A DNA stretch of 64,000 bases, taken from positions 382,501 through 446,500 of the forward strand of contig NC_087155.1 in assembly GCF_035594125.1 (NCBI RefSeq). Direction: 5' to 3'. Positions within the stretch are counted from its first letter, which is position 1. Each line of letters opens with the position of its first letter. The DNA is from Scylla paramamosain. Taxonomy: Eukaryota; Arthropoda; Malacostraca; Decapoda; Portunidae. A model generated the notes under the pieces. That model saw nothing but the letters and a program-made list of their open reading frames with translations. It ran no database searches and was not told the DNA's origin. The translations under genes and the position numbers were made by a program. This document shows positions 14,559-24,196 of this stretch, in pieces.

Positions 14559-15356
14559 TTAAAAAGGGGCTGTGTAATCAATGAGGGACTGTACAACAGA
14601 TATATAGAACATCCTTAGGACTGGAATGCCAGCCCCCAGGCCCCTGTTTGCTAGTAGCCGAAGTGGCACTAGCCGTGGCAGACAGAGGTCTCGAACATAG
14701 TGTACAGCGTGGAGTGACTTCCTGAAACTCAGCTGTACACCCAGGTACTTGTGTGTATGAACTCTAGGGATGGGAACATTATTTACAGTGGGCGGTCGAG
14801 AGACCTTCCTTTTGGCTTGAAATTTGGTTTTACATTCATTAATTACAAGTCCCATTTGAACACACAATGCTGCTAGTTGTGACAGAGCTGACTGGAGAGT
14901 CCTGGGTGTGGGGCATTGGAGGAGTATGTCGTCAGCATAGATGAGGACCTGGGTGCCTTGCGGGAAGGAACAACGCGCAATTTTGTACATTAAAACGTTG
15001 AAAAGCATTGGACTAAGGACTCCACCTTGTGGTGTTCCAAGCTCAAAGACTTCCTCAGAGGAGACTGCACCTTGAAACCAAACCTGTGCTGTTCTATTGT
15101 ACAAATAGTCCCTGATCCATCCTAATAATCTATCTTTGACACCTTTGAGAATGAGTTCCTCCATAATAACATCTTTGTTGGCCCTGTCGAAGGCACCCTC
15201 GAGATCAACGAAAGCTCTGCAGGTAGCATCCTTATTTATCAGGCACTCAACAAAACAATGACCTGTGGAATGACCTTTTAGGAAGCCATGTACATTGCCA
15301 GAGAGTACATGGCCCACCTTATATATAAGCCTGTTCAATATTACCCATTCTATCAC
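14559..15356 (-). pseudogene. LINE reverse transcriptase fragment
   Basis: A 265-codon open stretch with RT motifs in order: AFVDLEGAFDRANKD (motif A region, with D-L-E-G-A-F-D), GTPQGGVLSPMLFNVLMYKI (motif B), IYADDILLQC (motif C, catalytic YADD) and HKYLGVQLSF (motif E region). It is part of the truncated minus-strand LINE and continues in shifted frames towards RNase H, so it cannot make the full protein. Confidence 0.85.
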
Positions 15357-15370
15357 CTTACACAGACAGC

Positions 15371-16858
15371 TCTGTTATTGATATATAGTCCGAGTTGGCC
15401 ACCTCTCTTCCTGCTGCTGTAAAAATGGTCTATGCCTAGTAAATGGAGTCATTATTAAAAGGATGGGAATTTTGTATCACTTTCTTGAATATGTAAGGGA
15501 AAGAGATGATTTGGGCCCAAAGCAAAAAATCATGAAATAGCCATAAACTTAATATGTCTTTACTTATTAATAGCATTCGTAATTTTTAATGGCTAAAAAA
15601 GAAAATTTCCAAGTTTTAAAGGGGAGATTTAATATATAGGCAAAAACAGTACCCATTGCAAGACGGTTATATGAACTGGCAGCCATTGTTGATGTTTGCA
15701 TTGCTTGCTGGGGCCAGGAGAATTCCACGATTACAGCTCAAATAGAAGATAATTACTGTCCCTGAGTATGTGTGAAGTGAGAGATGAAGTATACCTTACA
15801 GGCTAGTGGAGAATTATAAAAGAAACATGCTTTGGATATGAGAAAAGTCCAGTTATAGAGGTTCCCTCAGAGCCTTCGTCAATTCCAGAATGTTTAATTA
15901 TATTTTATTTATTGTATTGTTGGAGGCGACTTGAAGGGCGCGGCGTAGTAGTGGAGTGACAGGCAAGGGCATTTAAAAACTACAGTACAGACGTATATTT
16001 CACCACCAGAGGACAGGACACAGTTACCTTAAGCCTCGGAAGTTCCCACAGAACACCCTAAGCTTGATATAGCTGTCACAACGAAAAGGAAAGAAACATA
16101 AGTGTGAATAAGAATACATAATACCATTCAGTAACGACTCCCAGCACCACCCCACAACGCTCAGACCAACACCACCCACACGCCACCACACCCACCTCCC
16201 TGCTGCCGTGACGCATTATTTAGCGCCTTGCTAACAGTCATCTTCCCCAAGTGGTTTAGTAATTCTAGATGCAAGGAAAGAAAAGGCAGGAAGATGATTA
16301 TTGTTATTTTTTATCTCTATTTTCTTTGCAGGAGTGAGTGAGGCAGGATGAGTCTGATGGGTGCTTAGGCTGAGAGTCACGCCGCAGGGTCAGTGAGGGG
16401 TACGGCCGGCAGTATGGTGACTTACGGCGGCGGTAGGTACAGCTAAGGTGGTCATGTAAAAAAATAAAATAACCAGCAGAGGAAAGTAGAATAATTGCTT
16501 AAAAACTCAATAAATATGATGAAAAGTAATGAGAGTTTTGGGAATATGGTGGTAATCCTTGCCTAATAATTTCCAGACACTGACTGCTTGTTTCTGGGCA
16601 GAGTGTGATGCCTTATCAAGTTGTTACCTACAGAATGAAGGGACCGGCACTGAGACTAATGAACGGAATTAATCTTAACCTAACGCAAACATCAAAAACA
16701 CTAGTACTATTTCAACATTATCCCCCCAAAAAAATCAAATAACCAGCAAGAAAAAAAAGGCTTAAAATCAACAAAATAAGACAAAAAAGTAAAGAAAATT
16801 CATAAAAGACAACAGGAGACAATTTCTTTATGTTCAATGATTCAAAACTTCCCAAACC
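15371..16858. other. Intergenic DNA, no gene recognised
   Basis: Unique-looking sequence. GC content rises at 15920-16440, upstream of the candidate small gene, but I see no coding exon with convincing splice sites. Confidence 0.35.
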
Positions 16859-16865
16859 TTTTATT

Positions 16866-16941
<76 letters not shown>
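16859..16941 (+). repeat. (TTTA)n-(TTA)n microsatellite
   Basis: Four TTTA units then about 25 TTA units, giving a poly-isoleucine frame that is not a gene. Confidence 0.95.
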
Positions 16942-16942
<1 letters not shown>

Positions 16943-17130
16943 GTCATTAAAAGCCTCCTCCTCTTCAGGTCATCACAGGAGTACTCATGCGACAGGAGCA
17001 GCAGTTGGGGGGCGGTCACAGGGGAGGGGGCTGATGGCGAAGCCATGGGAGGGGGAGATGGTGCCGGGGAGTGGCGGGGTGGCCGGCCGGGTGCTGCAGG
17101 GGACGGCCGCTGCTCCTGACATCATGGCGT

Positions 17131-18331
17131 ATGGATAACCTGGAGTCCGAAGTGGCACTTAATATTCTCAATGTTGTGGTGACTAATGTAAGTCTGGAGG
17201 GGGAGTGGGGGGTGGCCTAGAGTGTGTTATGTAAGTGTGTGTGTGTGTGGGGGCAGTCAGTGTTAGGGTGTTGACCAGTGTGGGTGTGGAGGTGGTGGTG
17301 TGGGTGTTGGTGCCTTGGAGTGTGTTGCATAAAGGTTGGGGGTTAAGCTTGGTCTTTGTAGGTGATGTTATGGTAATTGTGGGTCTGTTTGATGATCTTA
17401 TTTAAGTATCAAGGTATATTTTTTGATTCATTGATATTCTGTCTATTTCTTTATTTATTTATTTATTTTTATTTATTTCTTTATTTATTTATTCTTTTTT
17501 TTCATTTTCACAACTTTAAGGAAGAATTAAATGTTTTCTTGGTTTTTCTCAACAAACAACGAGCCAAAATGAAAATGGCATTGCATCACGATATATCCTG
17601 TTCATTATTACTTTTCAAACCATATCTTTGCATCAGCCTAAATGTTTCTGGTTTCCTTTCCTCTTGTGCATCTGTTTCCTTCTTTCCCTCTCCTCTCAGC
17701 TAACAGAGGTCATCTTGCATAGGCTGGGTCAGGTTCCTTGGGTGTGTGGGTTGTAACTCTGTCTCCTCACAGAAAGAAGAGGCACAGTGGTCAAGACAGA
17801 GGGACTGGGAAGGCAGACAGAAGAGGAGGATGGACTGGGTGAGTAACAGCAGTACTAGTAGAAGTAGTAGTAGTGATAGTTTGATCATAGTAGAGATAGC
17901 AGTAAAATATTTAGTTGTATTATTAGTAGTAGTAGTAATAGTAGAAGTAATACCAGTAGTAGAGGTGGCTTGGTCACAGTAGTAATGGTAATAGTAGTGA
18001 TAGCAGGATGTTATTTAACTGTATAAAAGAAAGATTAAATCCATATATAAAACTTAATGGCAGGACCACTATCAGCAGTAGTAGTAGTATTAGGAACACC
18101 GTGGTCATAATAACAGAAGTAGAACCATAACAATTCACTATATAAAACAAAAAGCACCAAACTAATATAGCATCAACAACAACAGCAACAGTAGCAGTAG
18201 TAGTAGTAGTAAGAGTAGCAGCAGTAGTAGTAGCAGTAACAACACTAACTCCAACACTTTACCAACAGGACGACCAGTACTATGGGTCTGGCTGCAGCAT
18301 CCTACCCACTCCCCAGATGCCCCCACGCTAA
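17131..18331 (+). CDS. Candidate small three-exon gene, unknown function
   Basis: I do not recognise the product. Three segments fit together without a frame break. Exon A (17131-17187) encodes MDNLESEVALNILNVVVTN before the donor GTAAGT. Exon B (17773-17838) is flanked by TCCTCACAG and GTGAGT and encodes KEEAQWSRQRDWEGRQKRRM plus DW. Exon C (18269-18331) follows CCAACAG and encodes DDQYYGSGCSILPTPQMPPR before TAA. All junctions are phase 0, and the product would be 61 residues with a basic middle. GC-rich DNA lies just upstream. A Pro/Thr-rich, RGRGRG-ending frame at 20022-20209, opened by a phase-0 acceptor (CTCCTCCCAG), could be an alternative last exon. The evidence is splice signals and phase only. 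Confidence 0.3.
17850..18250 (+). repeat. Decayed AGT/CAG trinucleotide tract
   Basis: Many short AGT, AGC and CAA/CAG clusters, mostly inside the second putative intron of the candidate small gene; a broken-down trinucleotide microsatellite. Confidence 0.6.
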
Positions 18332-18502
18332 CTGCCCTGGCGCGACCCTAACATTGGCCCTGCACACTCCTGGGGTGTGGTGGGGGGGCTTTGTACCAGG
18401 GCGGCCGGGGCGGGGGCAGGGTAGAGCAACAGGACTGGGGTACAAGATGAAGAAAACATTGCCGGCTAAGAAGAAAAATAGGAGCTAAGGAGGTTAAGAC
18501 AA

Positions 18503-18522
18503 GTGGTGGTGGTGGTGGTGGT

Positions 18523-18555
<33 letters not shown>

Positions 18556-18559
18556 GGTG
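18503..18559 (+). repeat. (GGT)n microsatellite
   Basis: About 18 GGT units with two interruptions. Confidence 0.9.
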
Positions 18560-18633
18560 TGAAACCGAGGATAAGACTGTATCATCAGTCTGATGATATT
18601 TTGAATATCAATTATTTAACTTCTGCAACACCT

Positions 18634-18828
18634 GAGGACAAGACAGGAGCCAGGTAGGATGGTCATAGGATGCCAGTTAGATGTGGTGAAGGATGTTTTG
18701 TCTGGGAAGGATAATGAGGAAATGAAAATTGAGGACAAGACAGGAGCCAGGTAGGAGGGTCATAGGATGCCAGTTGGATGTGGTGAAGGATGTTTTGTCT
18801 AGAAAGGATAATGAGGAAGTGAAATTGA
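18634..18828 (+). repeat. 97-bp tandem duplication
   Basis: Two head-to-tail copies beginning GAGGACAAGACAGGAGCCAG at 18634 and 18731, with a handful of differences. Confidence 0.9.
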
Positions 18829-19074
18829 GTTGCTAATCTGTAGATAAAATGATAAAAGATGAATAAGTGAAATGAAAAAAAAAAAAGAAATGTGGTGTTT
18901 TGGAATATATAGAACAGTGGGGTTAGTGTGTGTGTGTGTGTGTGCTGGGGGGATGTATCTTTGTTAATTAGAAAGAATATAAGAGATGAATATAATGGTG
19001 GGATATATAGCAATTTTTTTTAGTTCAGAAGAAATAAGTTTGGTTTGAGTTTATATATGAATGGAAAAAAGGCT

Positions 19075-19077
<3 letters not shown>

Positions 19078-19124
<47 letters not shown>
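19078..19124 (+). repeat. (AG)23 microsatellite
   Basis: Perfect AG run. Confidence 0.95.
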
Positions 19125-19128
<4 letters not shown>

Positions 19129-19375
19129 TAATGAACTGGAAAGTAAAGCAGTACAAAGCTGTAAAAGAAAGGGATTGTTGTTTAGTTTAGATTAATTTGT
19201 GTAAAGTAGAGAAAAAAAATAATGTGTTTTGAGTTGATGTATCAGTGTAACCTAGAAAATGGAGGAGAAATTATTGTTTCTTTAAATTTTATGTCATTGT
19301 AAACTAGAAAATATAAATAGTTTTTTTTTCATTCTATAGATCATTATAAATGTGAAAAATAATATAGGAGTGGTG

Positions 19376-19566
<191 letters not shown>

Positions 19567-19847
19567 TTTTTTATACCATTGTAAAAAAAAAAATATATAG
19601 AAGTAATGTGTTAGATTTTTTGCTTTGGTACATTAATTTCACAGTTAATCAGTTTATACTTCCTGTTGTCATCCTTGTCCTGTTCAGGGTGTGAGTGGGC
19701 CAAGACCTGCCACAACTCTTCTGCTTGTATGGCAAAAGAAAATAGCAGTTTTTACTCTTGATTTCCACCCCAAGATATTAGTCACTGTATTTGCTGAGAA
19801 TATTCACCCCAAAAGTTAAAAATATTAGTCGCTGTATTTGTTGAGGT

Positions 19848-19848
<1 letters not shown>

Positions 19849-19890
<42 letters not shown>

Positions 19891-19911
19891 CGTGCGTGTG
19901 TGTGCGCGCGT

Positions 19912-19972
<61 letters not shown>
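19849..19972 (+). repeat. (TG)n-(CG-rich)-(CA)n palindromic tract
   Basis: A TG run passes through GCGTGCGTGCGTG and GCGCGCGTGCGCA into a CA run. The whole 124 bp alternates purine and pyrimidine and is nearly self-complementary. Confidence 0.95.
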
Positions 19973-19973
<1 letters not shown>

Positions 19974-20295
19974 GTCACTTGTCACCTGTGTGTTTTGTCC
20001 CAGCTCCTCCCAGAACGAGCCCACACCTGCACCTGAGGACACACCCACACCCACACCTGCACCCAAGTCTGCACCCAAGCCTTCACCCACCCCCAGCACC
20101 CACTCCAGCACCCACTCCAGCACCCAGCACAGCCCAGGGGAAGGCCCAGGGCAGGCAGCCAAGGGCCGAGGCAGGGGCAGGGGTGTGGCGTGGGGGAGGA
20201 GAGTGTGAAGTGTGTGGGTTAGGTTTGTGTGTGGTATTTTGTCTGGGCTGCTCCATATGTGGGAGAGCTCGGTTGGTGTAGAGATGGATAGATAG

Positions 20296-20309
20296 ATGTG
20301 TGTGTGTGT

Positions 20310-20388
<79 letters not shown>
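20296..20388 (+). repeat. (TG)n microsatellite
   Basis: About 46 TG units with one TATG interruption. Confidence 0.95.
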
Positions 20389-20391
<3 letters not shown>

Positions 20392-20538
20392 GATTTGTAC
20401 TTCATTCAAGCATCTTTTATTTTCACTACTGCTACTATCTTGTTCACTACTGGAAGATTAGTACTAAGATGTGATTCTTGTTATTTTTAAGGGTATTATT
20501 CCAATGTTTTTTGTATGATTGCATCTCATTCCTGTTGT

Positions 20539-20542
<4 letters not shown>

Positions 20543-20618
<76 letters not shown>
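20543..20618 (+). repeat. (GA)38 microsatellite
   Basis: Perfect GA run. Confidence 0.95.
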
Positions 20619-20620
<2 letters not shown>

Positions 20621-21494
20621 AGGCCCCATTGCACAAACTAATGATAAAAAAAACTCACAACCACTCCAATAAGTATAAATATGTTAGTTTTGTGAGTAGA
20701 TTTTGCCAGAAAGGAAATTTGAAATACAGGAGTGTGTGGGAGAGGCAAAGGATATGTAGGACGGCAGATTAGTGTGTGAAGGATGTGTAGGAGAGGCTGA
20801 GGATATCCTGTACACTGTGTCAGGATGGTTAAGGGTGATTTGGAAGGAAGGTAGTGTGTGAAGGATGCATTAGGTAGGTTGTGTAGTAGTGGGTACAATG
20901 TGTTAAGAATGATATGTATGTTACAGGAGATAAGGATGTGTATTTTCACCACAAGTATGTGTAGAGATTGGAGTTAAGACAGTAGGAAGGTTTGATTAAG
21001 CTGGACCATCATTCCTTGTGTTGTCTTAATAAATGTATGCAAACTGACTGTAAACTCTCTCTCCTTCAGTGTTCATTAGTGTATTTATCAGCTTTTGGGG
21101 TCAAGATGTCACTTTATTTATTTATTTATTTTTTATTGTTATTTTATTTGTCTTTTTTTTCTTCGTGTTGGACAGTTTACGAGTCAGTTTCAGTTTTTGT
21201 GACAGTGGATGTGGTTTCTTTCTGTGATGCTTGTCCTTGCCATGCCTTCCTTCCCAGTGACTACCATGTGTAGGCCTGATGGCTCCTTGCAGCTTCCCTT
21301 TTGTACATCCTTATGTTACTCCACACTCGGCATCTCCACGTGTTGACTGTTTTTCTTTTTTGTGTCTTCCTCCACATATAAATAACACTCAAACTCACAC
21401 ACACACACACTTCAGGTATTCTCAGATATTCAGCATTCATTCTTATCTTGCCTTCCTTCACCCACTCACAGCATCTCCAGGTCTTCACACTCAG
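20619..21494. other. Intergenic DNA, no gene recognised
   Basis: AG/TG-biased sequence at 20700-20960 with loosely repeated GTGTGTGAAGGATG-type phrases; otherwise nothing identifiable. Confidence 0.4.
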
Positions 21495-21790
21495 CATTCC
21501 CCCTCATCTTTCACTCCACAGAGTATCCTTCACTCCACACAGCCTTCCCCCTCATCCTTCACTCAGCCTCTTCCCTCATCTTTCACTCAGCTTCCCTCCT
21601 CATCTCTCAGTCCACACAGCCTGTCCCCTCATCCTTCACTCCACACAGCCTGCCCCCTTATCCTTGACTCCTTTAATCAGTCTTTTCCCTCATCTTTCAC
21701 TCAGCTTCCCTCCTCATCTCTCACTCCACACAGCCTACCCCCCCATCCTTCACTCCTCCACACAGCATCCCTCATCTCTCACACCATCCA
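21495..21790 (+). repeat. Degenerate CT-rich minisatellite
   Basis: Imperfect 25-45 bp units built from CCTCATCCTTCACTC and CACACAGCCT give Ser/Pro/His-rich open frames. Low complexity, not treated as coding. Confidence 0.75.
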
Positions 21791-22189
21791 AGCCTTACAC
21801 ATCCACACCTACATCTACATCTCACACCTGCAGCATCCCTGGAATCACATCAGTGCCCCCAGGTGACAGGTGAGCTCTGTTTTGAGAGATTGAATGACTT
21901 TTCTAATTCTATCCTCCATTCTGCTTTTCGTCACCACCACCATCACCACCACCATCACCAATATTTAGGACCTAAATATGCTAATTATACTGTTTGTCAT
22001 GCGTATTTTTAATTGTGGAGTAGGGAAGTGGAAGAATAATTGATTTAATATTAAGAGCTAAAGTAAGAATGTAAGGAAAATAAGGGCTGGTGCAAGAAAC
22101 TAATAGGCCTATGCGCGGTGGTCCATATTTCAAACATGCCTGCGTAATTCCACCCATCACCCCTGTCCATAAATTCGTATAATCTCAAA

Positions 22190-22500
22190 ACTACCTAATG
22201 ACTCGGCGCTAACAACCTGGTTCGTTTGTCTCTACCGTGTGGATGAATATTTTCCTTAACAACCTCGTTGTATTAAACTGCTTGTAATGGTTGATGTATT
22301 CTGGTCTGCATCCTTCATTTGTATCTTGTTTGTATTCTTGTGTTCTTAAGCACTTCATCTCAAAATAACGGCAAAGTTAATCTTTGCCATGCGGATAAAA
22401 TATTTTCTCTAACTACCTCGTTAAATTAATCTGCTTGTAATTGTTGATGTATTCTGGTTTGTGTTCTCCATTTGTATCTTGTTCGTATTGTTAAGCTCTT
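22190..22500 (+). repeat. Diverged direct repeat of a dispersed element
   Basis: Two related segments (about 22222-22350 and 22379-22500) share TATTTTC, ACCTCGTT, CTGCTTGTAAT, GTTGATGTATTCTGGT and TTTGTATCTTGTT. The start of the region resembles 10316-10420. Probably a decayed LINE 3' region; no protein motif is visible. Confidence 0.45.
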
Positions 22501-24196
22501 TGTTCTTTCAGCAGGACTGTTAACAAATGCCACAGAGGTGATTGGTCAGGTTCTCATGGGTGTTCTCATTAATGACGCAGGATCCTCACCAAACCATCAC
22601 TGAGTCATGATAGTGCCATTATCACTTCGTTGACTTTCACTACAGGCTGTAAAACTATCACCCAAGGAAACACACTTGTAAATCCTTAACAGTTTGTACT
22701 ATACCCTGCTAAAACATTCGTAAAACCACGATAACTTCCAGTAAATCAAAGGAAATTGTCACTAAACCATGAAAATACCCTTGCAAAACTCACCTCACTA
22801 ATTATAATTTCAATCACTAAAGCCACGAAAACATCCTTGGAAAACCAAATAACTTTAGCGCGGGTTTGTTAAAAGTAGTGGAGGTATTTTCTTTTCTTCC
22901 CTTTTGTTGCCTCAGCCCGGTGTCCCTCTGATATGAAAAAAAAAAAACAAGGCATTGAAGCGTTCGAGATAGCGAGAAAGTTCCGAAGCTTCAGCAGATG
23001 TGGACTAACGCCTGACTCTAGCCGCGTCGCCTTCTCTACCTCCGTTCGCCGCCCAGGTAAGGTCAGTGTTGTTTTGTGATTATTCTGTTTGCCATTGGAT
23101 AATGGTGTGTTCTTGGTGGCGGTGGTTGTGTTGTGGGGGGGCTTGATGTATCTGCAAGAGCTGGGTGGGGGCGAGGGAAGGTGAAAATGAAAGTATAATG
23201 AATTCAGTTTTATTAGTACTCCGTGTTGGCTGTTACTGTCCCTCATTTGTCGCGTTCACAGTCGACAGGTGCGTGACAATCTCCTATCGTCATACTGTAA
23301 CGCTCAGCTGGTTCAGGTCATGTCAGGTCTCTCCAGGGTTGAGGTGGCAGCAGCTGGGACAGGAACACCTAACACTGAGTACGTACTCGGTCTTGATAAG
23401 CACTTTCACTTACGCGCTTTTTTTTTTTTTTTTTCAGTTCAGGAACGTCAGTCTTGAATTGACAAATTTTACCCCATGTTAGGTAGCATTTTTTATTTTT
23501 GAGAAAAATTAAGTCTTGCGCATTTTGACCGAAAGTGAAATTTGACAAATTTGTTCCAAAAATTATTTCAGGATGTTACCAAAATTTAAAAAAAGGTAAA
23601 TCATCAAGACCGACACCTATCCCATCAAGTCCGACGGACCAGTCTTGAAGTACCCGCACTTGAATTTTGTCATTTTGCTACTTAACGAAGAGGAAAAAGA
23701 AGAAGAAGAAGTTTAAGAAAAATATGGAGAAGAAAAAGGCGAAAAATGGAAGATTTTCAATGACACTTTGCCTATAGAATGCTGTATTACAAGAAGAGGA
23801 ATATTTTCAATGATATTTTGCCTATTAATACATATAATACAGCTATTTTAGTGGTTTATGTACTCTATCTCAGTAATTATCCGAGCGAATTCAATGAGAT
23901 TCTGCATACATAGGGCAGTTATGTCACTGGTTCATTCGCTACATAGAAAAAAATCGAGCGAGGCTCGATTATTGAAATTAAAACGAGGCATTAAAGGAAG
24001 ATTTAGCCATCGGGGTGCGTGACCAAATCTGATGCCTTGTTTTTCACATAGAGGGTCTTCCAAGTGACCTTGCGATTCCCTCTCACATTCATTAGGTTTT
24101 TGATCTCGGAGTACCTTCGCCAGTAGCTCTATTATAACTCCGTTCTTGATGGGAAGAGTCTTTTACTTTGCCTTCTTTAGGTGGGACTTTATATAC
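22501..24196. other. Intergenic DNA; one donor-like site and one small hairpin
   Basis: No gene established. A strong donor-like CCCAG/GTAAGG lies at about 23051-23061. A short plus-strand frame at 23269-23457 looks partly protein-like but is unrecognised. At 23952-23970 AATCGAGC and GCTCGATT form an 8-bp hairpin with a 3-base loop. Confidence 0.35.

Larger units (their letters stand above)
13108..15370 (-). mobile_element. 5'-truncated LINE with RT and RNase H (I/R1-like group)
   Basis: Minus-strand element. Its 3' end is at about 13108, where it finishes in a short (ATCA)n tail. Going 5' to 3' on the minus strand it holds an RT domain, then an RNase H domain, then a C-terminal C-C-H-C motif ending HYVTECP. 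RNase H after RT is found in I-superclade LINEs and not in jockey or CR1. The endonuclease and ORF1 are missing: readable RT begins at about 15356. Frameshifts, stops and an internal 41-bp duplication show it is dead. Confidence 0.8.

Noticed and set aside
18329..18488. Extension of candidate exon C past TAA into a Gly/Ala-rich tail
   Set aside because: Requires reading through TAA; the alternative 68-codon frame starting at 18282 has no acceptor in phase with the upstream exons.
18589..18600. CTGATGA near 18589 as another hammerhead core
   Set aside because: No GAAA partner or stem pairing follows within a usable distance.
20022..20209. Pro/Thr-rich RGRGRG-ending frame as an independent gene
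   Set aside because: Lacks a start codon of its own and is compositionally biased next to a CA repeat; kept only as a possible alternative terminal exon of the candidate small gene.
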